This document shows positions 26,870 to 35,479 of a DNA stretch of 64,000 nt, piece by piece. Position 1 is the first letter of the stretch. Every line of letters starts with the position of its first letter. The translations under genes and the position numbers were made by a program. The stretch lies in contig NZ_JFHC01000019.1 of assembly GCF_000698595.1 (NCBI RefSeq), positions 46,790-110,789 on the forward strand, written 5' to 3'. A model generated the notes under the pieces. The model was not told the DNA's origin and did no database searches. It saw only the letters and a list, made by a program, of their open reading frames with translations. Source of the stretch: Caballeronia glathei. Lineage in GTDB: Bacteria; Pseudomonadota; Gammaproteobacteria; Burkholderiales; Burkholderiaceae.

Positions 26870-27466
26870 TCATCGTGATACCCAGCCACGGCGGATGAGC
26901 GGCGCAAACAGCGGGCGATAGACGGCCATGGCCGCGCGCACGACCGGCATGGCGAACCACGTCCCGCAGCGCGCCGAGAGGAATGCGCTGACCACGGCCA
27001 CGAGCGCTGCACCGGCGATGTCGAACGGGAAGTGCACACCGAGGTAGACACGGGCCCATGCAACCGGCACGCCGAGCAGCGCGAGCCGGGCTCCCGTCGC
27101 GCGCGTTGCGCAATGCATCGACAGGCTGAAGGCGACGGCCCACAGGAGGGTCAGATGATCGCTGGGAAACGAAGCGTCGGCGGCATGGGAGAGGAGCGTT
27201 CTTCCAAGACCGATCATGAAGGGCCGCGGATGCGGCCACAGCGTGCCGATCACCTGCGCCGCGAAGAGCGCTACAAGGGCCGATGCGCTCGCTTCGATCA
27301 GCGAGGGTCGCGTTGCGTCATCGCCTCGCAGCCAGCCGGCGACCAGCGTCAGCGGCACGAGCCAGATCGCGTAGTTGGCAAAGAGCAGGGCGATCATGAC
27401 GACGGCGGGGTTCGGATTGGCCGATGCGTCGATCAGCAGGAAGAGGGACTGGTTCAGGGTTTCCAT
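26870..27466 (-). CDS. PAP2 family phosphatase (BcrC-like undecaprenyl-diphosphatase)
   Basis: 198 aa, an integral membrane protein with about five hydrophobic helices. The acid-phosphatase motifs are in place: PHPRP near 76-80, SFPSDH near 97-102 (Asp where Gly is commoner) and RVYLGVHFPFD with the catalytic histidine. Members dephosphorylate undecaprenyl pyrophosphate or other lipid phosphates and affect peptide-antibiotic resistance. Located 137 bp upstream of the PmrAB/QseBC-like pair on the same strand. The start ATG has no strong Shine-Dalgarno. Confidence 0.87.
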   Translation of the reverse strand: METLNQSLFLLIDASANPNPAVVMIALLFANYAIWLVPLTLVAGWLRGDDATRPSLIEASASALVALFAAQVIGTLWPHPRPFMIGLGRTLLSHAADASFPSDHLTLLWAVAFSLSMHCATRATGARLALLGVPVAWARVYLGVHFPFDIAGAALVAVVSAFLSARCGTWFAMPVVRAAMAVYRPLFAPLIRRGWVSR

Positions 27467-28048
27467 GACGCGGCTGGGGGGGACGATCCCTGACGGTAAT
27501 ACGGCAGACTTAGCTGGCCCCGAGGACAAGTGCTGCGGACATCGCCGGTTGAATATGCCGTAAGCAAGGGGGTGCGGGTGGGCAAGGGCAGGGCAGCGTT
27601 GTTGTTCAACCGTTTGCAAGGGCGTGGCCTCGCACTTGTGGCGAACGGCTTGCGGACCGTCGAGCGCACAGCATGCACTCGCACCATTCGGATCGCCGGG
27701 CCTTGTTCTTTCGACGAGACGTAATGCCGGCGTAACGAAGGGGAAAGCAAGTGCAGTTTCCTCATAACGCACGTGACGTGATCGCACCTGCCGCCGGTCT
27801 TCATAGACGAATCCCTTCCGGGAGCAGCGCAGACGTGCCGCAGTAGCGGCGACAAAGCGCCCGCCGCTCGGGTCAACGAAATGTAATCTCTCAAGACAAC
27901 TACGTTCCACGCGACGCATTCGGCGCGATTCCGGCAAACAACGTACACTCAGCGCGGCCGCTGTAGCGCACCGATCCATCGTTCGTCAGCACGTGCTGCG
28001 TGACGCCGGGCGCCATCGCGCAGACCGCTCTCTTACGAACTGTAAAAC
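27467..28048. other. Intergenic region between PAP2 and SDR genes
   Basis: 582 bp between divergent genes. Open frames here are short and without ribosome sites. No repeats or clear promoters recognised. Confidence 0.45.
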
Positions 28049-28792
28049 ATGGGAAACAGCCAAATTACCAGCATTACGCTTGAACAAAGCCGGGTCGTCG
28101 TGGCCGGTGGGACGTCGGGAATCGGCTTCGCCGTAGCCGACGCTGCGGCGCGTGCCGGAGCGGAAGTCATCATCGCTTCGAGCAACCCGGCGCGCGTCGC
28201 GGACGCACTCGAGAGACTGCCTCGGGGCACGCGCGGCGAGACCCTCAACTTCACCGACGAGGAGCAGGTGCGAGCGTTCTTCGCGCGCGTCGGTGCATTC
28301 GACCATCTCGTCTATACCGCCGGGGAGTCGCTGCTTCTGCAGACCCTTGCCGATCTCAGCATCGAAGCCGCGCAGCGCGCCTTCGAAGTGCGTTACTGGG
28401 GTGCGCTCAAGGCGGTCAAGCATGCGACTCCGCACATTCGTCCGGGCGGCTCCATCACGCTCACGAGCGGCGTGGCCTCGTCGCGCCCGCTGCCTACGTG
28501 GACAATCCCGTCCAGCATCCTGGGCGCAATCGAATCGCTCACACGCACGCTTGCCGTCGAACTTGCGCCGCTGCGTGTGAACGCCGTCGCACCCGGCGTC
28601 CTGCGCACTGCCCTGTGGGACAACATGAGCGAAGCGGACCGCGAGGGTCTCTATGACCATATCGCGGGCAAGATGCCGGTACGCCGGGTCGGAGAGGCGA
28701 GCGACGTTGCGCGCACGTACCTCTATCTGATGCAGCAGGGCTTCAGTACGGGTCAGGTGATCGTGGTCGACGGCGGCCACGTGCTCGTCTGA
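28049..28792 (+). CDS. Short-chain dehydrogenase/reductase fold protein lacking catalytic Tyr/Lys
   Basis: 247 aa. The cofactor motif AGGTSGIG is at 19-26, YTAG (89-92) replaces NNAG, S140 matches the catalytic serine, and NAVAPGVLRT is the usual post-active-site segment. By alignment to the YxxxK...TRTLAxEL pattern, the positions of Tyr and Lys are P154 and L158, so the catalytic pair is missing. It may bind NAD(P) as a sensor or structural protein, or use other chemistry. The ATG is preceded by no strong Shine-Dalgarno. Monocistronic, ended by a good hairpin. Confidence 0.87.
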   Translation: MGNSQITSITLEQSRVVVAGGTSGIGFAVADAAARAGAEVIIASSNPARVADALERLPRGTRGETLNFTDEEQVRAFFARVGAFDHLVYTAGESLLLQTLADLSIEAAQRAFEVRYWGALKAVKHATPHIRPGGSITLTSGVASSRPLPTWTIPSSILGAIESLTRTLAVELAPLRVNAVAPGVLRTALWDNMSEADREGLYDHIAGKMPVRRVGEASDVARTYLYLMQQGFSTGQVIVVDGGHVLV

Positions 28793-28794
28793 TC

Positions 28795-28827
28795 GAAGGC
28801 AACTCGCTAGCCACGCGAGTTGCCTTC
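28795..28827. terminator. Stem-loop terminator after the SDR gene
   Basis: Perfect 13-bp arms (GAAGGCAACTCGC and its complement) with a 7-nt loop, starting 2 nt after the stop codon. No long T-run follows, so termination may be partial. Confidence 0.6.
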
Positions 28828-29457
28828 GGTGCCGTGATCCGTGGCGACCCGTTCTTCTGCCAAAGCTGAGCCTGCATCAGTCCGGCCGCGTCGCGGGTCA
28901 CGAGCGCTTGCTGAAAGCATGAGGCCAGATCGCTGACAGCGGGAGAACGCTCCGGAATCTCGTTTGCGCATCAGCACCGAAAGCTTGCAATATCATTACG
29001 AACGCGCTTTAATGAGGTCTCGGTAGCCCGGGCGTGATTTCGTCTGCTCTCATCCAAGGACCCTGTCGTGCGTATCGCTTTGAATCCTTCTCCCGCATCA
29101 CGCCATCTTTCGGCTATTGCCGCAAGGGTGGGCTGCGCGCGTGAAGTATCGGAGACCGCGAAACGCATTCGGAGCCGCGCTTGTCCCGCGGACAAGTCGG
29201 CAATTCCTTCCGCCCGGTTCTGCGCCTGACATTCGAAGGTCAGACGCAAGCCGGGCCTCCTCTCCAGAAAACAACGACTTTAACGAAGCGGCGCTTGAAT
29301 CGAGCGCCCGTGTCGGCATGGCCGGCTCGTTCGAGTTCGCTCAAGCGCGGGATTCAATCCAAAGCAAGTCGTGTCGCGCCGCTCGCGGTGTGACCGTTGT
29401 CGCCTTCGAATTCCTCATGTGTTGACTCTGTAACCTGTACTCGTCCCGGAGGCACGT
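28828..29457. other. Intergenic region upstream of rnk
   Basis: 630 bp. Open frames on both strands are Arg/Ser-rich and lack ribosome sites. No coding sequence, RNA gene or repeat could be supported. It probably contains the rnk promoter. Confidence 0.4.
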
Positions 29458-29904
29458 ATGCCGTTGGCCAAAGTCGATTCTTACCCGGATGCAAGCCGGC
29501 GCTCGGAAGGCTCGAAGATCCTCTCGGAATCCGACAGGCTCCGACTCGAACAGTACGCACATCGGCGGGGCACGTCCCCGATACAGCGTTCGTTGCTGGA
29601 GGAACTCGAGGCGACAGCCGTGTTCGTCGAATCCGCCGACATGCCCCCGGACGTCATCACGATGAACACGGTCATCGAATGCGTGAGCGTCGGGGCTACG
29701 GATATTCATCAGTGGACGCTGGTCTATCCCGATGAGGCGGACTACGAGTCGGGCCGTCTGTCCGTTCTGTCACCGACAGGGATCGCATTGCTCGGCGCAC
29801 GGTGCGGGCAGACGGTCGACTGCCGCGCGCCGAGTGGCGCGCTGATCCGATACGCCATCAAGCGGATCGTGTTTCAGCCCGAGCACGCCCGCATGGCCGA
29901 TTGA
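29458..29904 (+). CDS. rnk: Nucleoside diphosphate kinase regulator Rnk (GreA/GreB C-terminal domain)
   Basis: 148 aa, with GGAGG 6 nt before the ATG. A short N-terminal region is followed by the GreA/GreB C-terminal FKBP-like domain (about 55-145): MNTVIECVSVGAT, WTLVYPDEADYESGRLSVLSPTGIALLGA. It lacks the GreA coiled coil, as in Rnk. Rnk binds RNA polymerase and antagonises GreA, and influences NDK levels. Monocistronic. Confidence 0.85.
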   Translation: MPLAKVDSYPDASRRSEGSKILSESDRLRLEQYAHRRGTSPIQRSLLEELEATAVFVESADMPPDVITMNTVIECVSVGATDIHQWTLVYPDEADYESGRLSVLSPTGIALLGARCGQTVDCRAPSGALIRYAIKRIVFQPEHARMAD

Positions 29905-30059
29905 GTTGCATCGCGCGCCGTGCATGCGGCGGGATCGGGCAGGCGGGTCGCGCGATGGCGGCTCCGCTGAAGCAGCATGCCGGAGGGTAAGTAGACGGCG
30001 CACGGGAATCGTCAGCATCGCCGCGTCCGCGATGAGCGCCCGGATCGGCAAAGCGCGGG

Positions 30060-30944
30060 CTACCGCCGCGCGTCTCCCTCAACCACGCCGTGCGCACAAT
30101 CGACGAGCGCCTGGATCAGCCGTGCGCGCACGGACCCGCGAGGCCACAGCACACCGAAGCGCCGTGGCGCCGACGGCATCGGCAGGGGCAAATGAACGAT
30201 GCGCAATCCGCGCGTGATCGGCGACGCGATATCCGGCGCGAGCGACACCCCGAGACCCCGGTCCACCATCAAGGCAATCGCGGCAAGCGAACTCAGTTCG
30301 AAGCGCTCGGTCGGCACGATGCCCTCGCGGCGCAGGTAGCGATCCGCTTCCTTGCCGCCGGCCAGCGTGCGGTCGTAGCGAATCAGCGGCTCGCTGCGCA
30401 ACAGATCGTGCGGCGCGCGTTTGCTGAGCCGCTGCGGTGCGAGCACGACAAGCGGCTCTTCCCTGAGCAGCGCCCACACGAAGTTCTTCGGCACCGTGAA
30501 GCTTGGATGCGTGCAGACAGCCGCGTCGATGTCTCCGCGCTTGAGCGCCTCGTACAACTCCATCGACGTGCCCGATTGAATGAACATCTTCACCTGCGGA
30601 TGCGTCTTCACGAAACGCGCGAGGATTTCGGGCAGCAGGCTGTGCAGCGCGGTGTTGATCGTGCCAAGGCGCAACTCACCGGTGGCATGTTCATGGTTGA
30701 CGAGTATTCTCAGGTCGGCCAGTTCCCTCAACAGCCCGCGAGACTGGGCGACGATGCGCATGCCTGCCGCAGTCGGCGCGACGGTGCGGCCCGAGCGCGC
30801 GATGAGCGTTGCACCCAGTTCTCGTTCGAGCGCACGCAGTTGCTGCGCGACCGCAGCCGGCGACACGTCCATGCGCCGTGCGGCTTCCGCCATCGATCCG
30901 GTCTCGACCACCAGAAGAAAGCTCTGCAGGAACGCGGTTTCCAT
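30060..30944 (-). CDS. LysR family transcriptional regulator of the CitE/CoA-transferase operon
   Basis: 294 aa, with an N-terminal HTH (ETGSMAEAARRMDVSPAAVAQQ, about 13-35) and an effector domain to about 285. Divergent from the CitE-type lyase gene with only 76 bp between the starts, so it most likely controls the operon at 31021-36952. The ligand is probably a pathway organic acid or its CoA ester (inference). Confidence 0.92.
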   Translation of the reverse strand: METAFLQSFLLVVETGSMAEAARRMDVSPAAVAQQLRALERELGATLIARSGRTVAPTAAGMRIVAQSRGLLRELADLRILVNHEHATGELRLGTINTALHSLLPEILARFVKTHPQVKMFIQSGTSMELYEALKRGDIDAAVCTHPSFTVPKNFVWALLREEPLVVLAPQRLSKRAPHDLLRSEPLIRYDRTLAGGKEADRYLRREGIVPTERFELSSLAAIALMVDRGLGVSLAPDIASPITRGLRIVHLPLPMPSAPRRFGVLWPRGSVRARLIQALVDCAHGVVEGDARR

Positions 30945-31020
30945 AAAGAAAGTTTTGCTTAATTGTGAACGCAGATTCTACCGCTTTATCTTTGCTGTCA
31001 GCGTGTCTAGACTGCCCTGC

Positions 31021-31884
31021 ATGAAAAGCAAACTCTTCGTTCCCGCCTCTCGCCCCGAGCTGTTCGAGAAGGCATTGGCGAGCGCCGCCGATGCCATTTC
31101 CTTCGACCTGGAAGACGCGGTCGCGCAAGCGCGCAAGGCCGAGGCCCGCGCTGCCCTGCGTCACTTTCTGATGGCGCAGGCGAGCCGTTCGCCGCGCAAG
31201 ACGATCATCGTGCGCGTGAACGCGGTCGATTCGCCCCATTTCAAGGCCGACGTCGAAGCGATCGCGCATGACGGTGTCGCGCTCGTGAACCTGCCGAAGC
31301 CACGCGATCCGGACGACGTGCGTGAAGCTGTCGACGCGCTGTCGGCGGCGGAACGCGCAAACGGCGTCGCGCAACCGATCGGCGTTTTGCTGAACATCGA
31401 AACGCCGTCTGCGTTGCGCCGCGCGCATGAGCTCGCGAGCGCGCACGAACGGGTGCGTGGTTTGCAGCTTGGCCTCGCCGACCTGTTCGAGCCGCTCGGC
31501 ATCGCGCGCCGCGAACCGGCGGCCATTCAGCAGGCCATGTTCCAGCTGTCGCTCGCTGCGGGCGAGGCGGGCGTCTTTGCCTACGACGCGGCATTCGCCG
31601 ACATCAAGGATCAGGACGGCTTCAGACGCGAAGCCGCGCTTGCGCGCAATCTGGGGTTCATCGGCAAGAGCTGCATTCACCCGAGCCAGATCGTGCTGGC
31701 CAACGCGGTCTTCCGCCCGAGCGACGACGAACTGGCGCACGCGCAGCGCGTGGTCGATGCGGCGGCCGAGGCAGATGCAAAAGGGCTGGGCGCCTACGTC
31801 GTGGACGGCAAGATGGTGGATGCGCCCTTCGTCGCGAGAGCGCGGGCCGTCCTTGCGCAAGCGAACCGGGAGGAACGGCCATGA
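31021..31884 (+). CDS. HpcH/HpaI aldolase/citrate lyase family protein (CitE-type CoA-ester lyase)
   Basis: 287 aa from the ATG at 31021. Opens KSKLFVPASRPELFEKAL and FDLEDAV (28-34), the signature of CitE-like lyases, with conserved GLQLGLADLFE and GFIGKSCIHPSQI further on. Members cleave 3-hydroxyacyl-CoA esters such as malyl-, citramalyl- or citryl-CoA, using Mg. Followed by a class III CoA-transferase with ATGA overlap, which suggests that the transferase makes the CoA ester this enzyme cleaves. The acyl group is not known. Confidence 0.88.
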   Translation: MKSKLFVPASRPELFEKALASAADAISFDLEDAVAQARKAEARAALRHFLMAQASRSPRKTIIVRVNAVDSPHFKADVEAIAHDGVALVNLPKPRDPDDVREAVDALSAAERANGVAQPIGVLLNIETPSALRRAHELASAHERVRGLQLGLADLFEPLGIARREPAAIQQAMFQLSLAAGEAGVFAYDAAFADIKDQDGFRREAALARNLGFIGKSCIHPSQIVLANAVFRPSDDELAHAQRVVDAAAEADAKGLGAYVVDGKMVDAPFVARARAVLAQANREERP

Positions 31885-33098
31885 CACGCCCTTCGCGCCG
31901 CCCGGCCGCGACCGACGCAACGCGCGGGCCGCTGACCGGCATTCGCGTGCTCGACCTGAGTGCGTATATTGCAGGCCCCTATGGGTGCAGCCTGCTTGCG
32001 GACCAGGGCGCCGAGGTCATCAAGATCGAGCCGCCTTCAGGCGACAATCTGCGCAAGTATCCGTCGACGCTCGAAAGCGAAAGCCGCGCGTTTCTCGGCG
32101 TCAACCGCAGCAAGCTCGGGCTTGCGCTCGATCTGAAGCAGCCCGACGGACTCGCCGTGCTGAAGAAGCTGGCCGGGCAGGCGGACGTGCTCGTGCACAA
32201 CTTTCGCCCCAGCGTGCCGGACCGCCTTGGCATCGGCTACGAAGCGCTGAGCGCGATCAACCCGCGCCTCGTCTATTGCGCGGTCACGGGTTATGGTGAA
32301 AGCGGGCCGCTCAAGGACAAGGCCGGCTACGACCAGGTGCTGCAGACCATGACGGGCATGTGCGCGATGCAGGCGAAGCGCGGCGGGCCACCCGAGATCC
32401 TGTACGGATCGATCGTCGACTACTACGCCGCCGCGCTCGTGGCGGGCGGCGTCGCTTCCGCGCTGTATGAACGCGAACGCAGCGGGCGGGGCCAGTATGT
32501 CGGCGTCTCGCTGCTGCGCAGCGCGCTCGCGATGCAGTCGGCGCGCATGATCTGGGCCGACGAAGAACCACGGGACGTGGGACGCGACATGCGCTCGGGC
32601 GGCATCACCGGCCTGCATCCCACGCGCGAGGGATTTCTCTATATCTCTGCGAATACGCCGCATTTCTGGCAGGCTTTGTGCCGCAAGACGGGACTCGACG
32701 AACTTGCCGCCGACAGGCGCTTCGATTCGGTCAGGAAGCGCGCCGAGCGCGTCGATGAAATCGTGCCGAGGCTGCATGCCGCGTTGCAGGCAAAAAGCGC
32801 GCTGGAATGGGAGGCGCTGTTCGGCGAGGAAGTGCCGTGCGCAGCGGCGCGCACGGTCGAAGACATGTTCGACGATCAGCAGGTGCTCGCCGAGGACATG
32901 ATCGCGCACTTCGATCACCCCGCGGTGGGGGGATATCGCGGCCTGAAGCGCTCCATCCGCTTCGGGCGCACGCCGGGCCCCGACCCGTTCGCGGCGCCGG
33001 TGTTCGGCCAGGATTCGGACGACGTGCTGGCGCAAAGCGGCTGCACCGATGATGAGATCGCCGGGTTGCGGGCAACGCAAGCAATCGGCGGGCAATGA
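31881..33098 (+). CDS. CaiB/BaiF (class III) CoA-transferase
   Basis: 405 aa, the family length. GIRVLDLSAYIAGPY (20-34), DQGAEVIKIEPPSGD (41-55) and catalytic D180 (YGSIVDYYAA) are canonical. It transfers CoA between carboxylic acids through an aspartyl-CoA intermediate. The start overlaps the lyase stop (ATGA), so the two are translationally coupled. With the CitE-type lyase it forms an activation-and-cleavage pair for a hydroxy- or unsaturated dicarboxylate. Substrate unresolved. Confidence 0.92.
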   Translation: MTRPSRRPAATDATRGPLTGIRVLDLSAYIAGPYGCSLLADQGAEVIKIEPPSGDNLRKYPSTLESESRAFLGVNRSKLGLALDLKQPDGLAVLKKLAGQADVLVHNFRPSVPDRLGIGYEALSAINPRLVYCAVTGYGESGPLKDKAGYDQVLQTMTGMCAMQAKRGGPPEILYGSIVDYYAAALVAGGVASALYERERSGRGQYVGVSLLRSALAMQSARMIWADEEPRDVGRDMRSGGITGLHPTREGFLYISANTPHFWQALCRKTGLDELAADRRFDSVRKRAERVDEIVPRLHAALQAKSALEWEALFGEEVPCAAARTVEDMFDDQQVLAEDMIAHFDHPAVGGYRGLKRSIRFGRTPGPDPFAAPVFGQDSDDVLAQSGCTDDEIAGLRATQAIGGQ

Positions 33099-33154
33099 GC
33101 GCCCGAGTGCCCGACGCCGCGTCGGGCGCTCGCATAAGAACACGGAGACGACGA

Positions 33155-33988
33155 ATGGCAGCCGAATCAATCACGCCCGCGCTTGCATGCGATTCGCACA
33201 TGCATGTGTATGACGCCCGCTTTTTGCGCGAGGGGGCTTTGGGCAAGCTCGTTCCGAACGCCACCGCGGACGATTACCGCGAGCGCTTCCAGGCACGCAT
33301 CGGCACGCGCCGCACGGTGGTCGTCACACCGCGCCTATACGATGTGGACAACAGCGTGACGCTCGATGCGATCGCCCGCCTGGGCGCTGCGCACACGCGC
33401 GGCGTCGGCGTGCTGCGCCCCGACGTGACTGACGCCGAACTCGAGACGCTCCACGAGGGAGGTATCCGCGGCATCCGCTTTACCCTCTACACGCCGGCGC
33501 AGGCCGTCGTCGACTTTAGCATGGTCGAGCCGTTGTCGCGGCGCATCGACGAACTCGGCTGGCATGTCCAGTTGCACTGGACCGCAGAGCAGATCGCCGA
33601 GCACGAGGCGCTGCTCGATCGCTTGCCGTCGCGCATCGTGTTCGATCATCTCGGCCGCCTGCCCTTGCCCGCGGGCACGGCGCACCCAGCCTTCGCGATC
33701 ATCAGCCGCCTGATGGAGCGCGGCCGCGCGTGGCTGAAACTGTCGGGCCCCTATCTGGATTCGCTCATCGGGGAAGCGGGTGGCTACGGGGACATGGCGC
33801 CGATCGCAAAGGCATGGGTGCGAACCGCGCCCGACCGGCTGGTGTGGGGCAGCGACTGGCCGCACGTCACGGAAGGGGGCAACGCCGACGACAAGCTGTT
33901 GTTCGACCTGCTCGCCGACTGGGCGCAGAACGACAAGCTGCGCGAAAGGATACTCGTCGACAATCCCGCGGAGCTTTACGGATTCTGA
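33155..33988 (+). CDS. Amidohydrolase family 2 protein (PDC-hydrolase-like lactonase)
   Basis: 277 aa from the ATG at 33155, with GGAG upstream; ATG 33095 overlaps the previous stop and would add 20 basic residues. CDSHMHVYD carries H15 and H17. H near IVFDHLGRLP and the WGSDWPH motif with the catalytic aspartate complete the amidohydrolase-2 barrel. Closest in style to 2-pyrone-4,6-dicarboxylate lactonase and related lactonases. In this operon it may open a lactone or release a carboxylate before CoA activation (inference). Confidence 0.87.
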   Translation: MAAESITPALACDSHMHVYDARFLREGALGKLVPNATADDYRERFQARIGTRRTVVVTPRLYDVDNSVTLDAIARLGAAHTRGVGVLRPDVTDAELETLHEGGIRGIRFTLYTPAQAVVDFSMVEPLSRRIDELGWHVQLHWTAEQIAEHEALLDRLPSRIVFDHLGRLPLPAGTAHPAFAIISRLMERGRAWLKLSGPYLDSLIGEAGGYGDMAPIAKAWVRTAPDRLVWGSDWPHVTEGGNADDKLLFDLLADWAQNDKLRERILVDNPAELYGF

Positions 33989-34064
33989 GCATCGCCCCTG
34001 AACACACTACACCGACAACCACACGGAGACACCTGATGACCGCCTGCTCGACGCGAGGCACGCG

Positions 34065-35435
34065 ATGAAGCCCGCTAGCGCCTCGCATTCGCCCACCGCC
34101 AACACCCGCTTTACCGACGCCACCATTCGCCTTTTCGAACGCGTCATCCCCGACCCGTTTGTGCTCGCGATCCTGATTACGGTGATCGTCGCAGTGGCGT
34201 CGGCGCTGTTCGCGCCGCATGCTTCGTTCGTGCGCATCGTGGGCGGCTGGTACAAGGGTTTCTTCGACATTCTGACGTTCGCGTTCCAGATCACGCTCGT
34301 GCTCGTCACGGGCCACGCGTTCGCGCATGCGCCGCCGGTGCAGCGGCTCTTTCGCGCAGTGGTGTCGATTGCGCGCACGCCGGTGCAGGCGTCGACGCTC
34401 ACGTTCCTTTCGGTCGCGGTCGCGTCGTTCTTCAACTGGGGCTTCGGCCTCGTCGTTGCGGCGCTGCTTGCGCGCGAAGTGGCGAAGCGCATGCGCGTCG
34501 ACTTTGCATGGATCGTCGCCGCGGGGTTCTCGGGCTGGGTCGTCTGGGCAAGCGGCATTTCGAGTTCGATCGCGCTCGCGCAATCCACGCATGGCAGCGC
34601 GATGAACGTCGTCGAGAAGCTGACAGGTCAGGTGCTGCCGTTCAACGCTACCGTGTTCACCACGTTCAATCTGGTGCCGGTGATCGTGATGCTGGTCTGC
34701 GTGCCGATCGTGCTCGCATTGCTCAAGCCGCGCGACGAAAACGCGGTGGTGCTCGATCTGGACAAGAATCCCGACCCGCCCGTGCGCGTGCGCCCGCGCG
34801 GCAAGCTCACGCCGGCGCAATGGATCGAGCATTCGCGGCTGGGAAGTGCATTCATCGGACTGGCTGGCCTTTCTTTCATCGTCATGGCGCGGGTCGAGCA
34901 CGTCGCAGGCTTTTCCGGCGTCAACGCCGTGATCTTCGTGATGTTCTGCGCCGGTGTCGTGCTGCACGGCTATCCGCTGGCCTACGCCGATGCGGTGAAG
35001 AATGCCGCGCGCCAGACCGGCTCGATGATGCTGCAGTACCCGCTCTACGGCGGCATCATGGGCATCATGGAGGCGACCGGCCTGCCCGATGTGCTCGCGC
35101 ATTTCTTCATTGCGATATCGAACGCGCATACGCTGCCGTTCTGGAGCTACGTCTGCTCGCTCATCGTCACGTTCCTCGTGCCGAGCGGCGGCGGTCACTG
35201 GGCCGTGCAGGGTCCGTTCGTCGTGCCGGCCGCGGTCGCGCTGCATGCGTCGGTGCCGGGCACGACGATGGCCGTCGCGATGGGAGAGCAGGTGTCCAAC
35301 ATGATGCAACCGTTCTGGGCCGCGCCCGTCGTCGCGATGGCCGGGATCGGCGTGCAGCGCGTGCTCGGCTACACGGTCATGACATTCCTGCTCGGCAGCG
35401 TGGTGTTCGGCGCCGCGTTGCTGCTGCTCATCTGA
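34065..35435 (+). CDS. Short-chain fatty acid transporter family permease (AtoE-like)
   Basis: 456 aa, about 10-12 hydrophobic helices. The ATDATIRLFERVIPDPFVLAILIT-type opening, FFNWGFGLVVAALLAREVAK, and PSGGGHWAVQGPFVVPAA are hallmarks of the AtoE/SCFA family. E. coli AtoE imports acetoacetate and short fatty acids. Here it would import the organic acid consumed by this operon. The ATG at 34065 has no strong Shine-Dalgarno; the next in-operon gene starts 44 bp after its stop. Confidence 0.88.
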   Translation: MKPASASHSPTANTRFTDATIRLFERVIPDPFVLAILITVIVAVASALFAPHASFVRIVGGWYKGFFDILTFAFQITLVLVTGHAFAHAPPVQRLFRAVVSIARTPVQASTLTFLSVAVASFFNWGFGLVVAALLAREVAKRMRVDFAWIVAAGFSGWVVWASGISSSIALAQSTHGSAMNVVEKLTGQVLPFNATVFTTFNLVPVIVMLVCVPIVLALLKPRDENAVVLDLDKNPDPPVRVRPRGKLTPAQWIEHSRLGSAFIGLAGLSFIVMARVEHVAGFSGVNAVIFVMFCAGVVLHGYPLAYADAVKNAARQTGSMMLQYPLYGGIMGIMEATGLPDVLAHFFIAISNAHTLPFWSYVCSLIVTFLVPSGGGHWAVQGPFVVPAAVALHASVPGTTMAVAMGEQVSNMMQPFWAAPVVAMAGIGVQRVLGYTVMTFLLGSVVFGAALLLLI

Positions 35436-35479
35436 ACGCGACTGCCGGTCACGATAATCCGAACGAGGAGACTGAATTC

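Noticed and set aside
28971..29425. Overlapping open frames upstream of rnk as small genes or a repeat element
   Set aside because: Arg/Ser-rich, no ribosome sites, and no repeat copy elsewhere in the window.
34508..35479. Upstream extension of the PrpD-family frame through the AtoE gene
   Set aside because: Translated sequence is Arg-rich shadow of the permease; a good ribosome site and signal peptide mark the true start at 35480.
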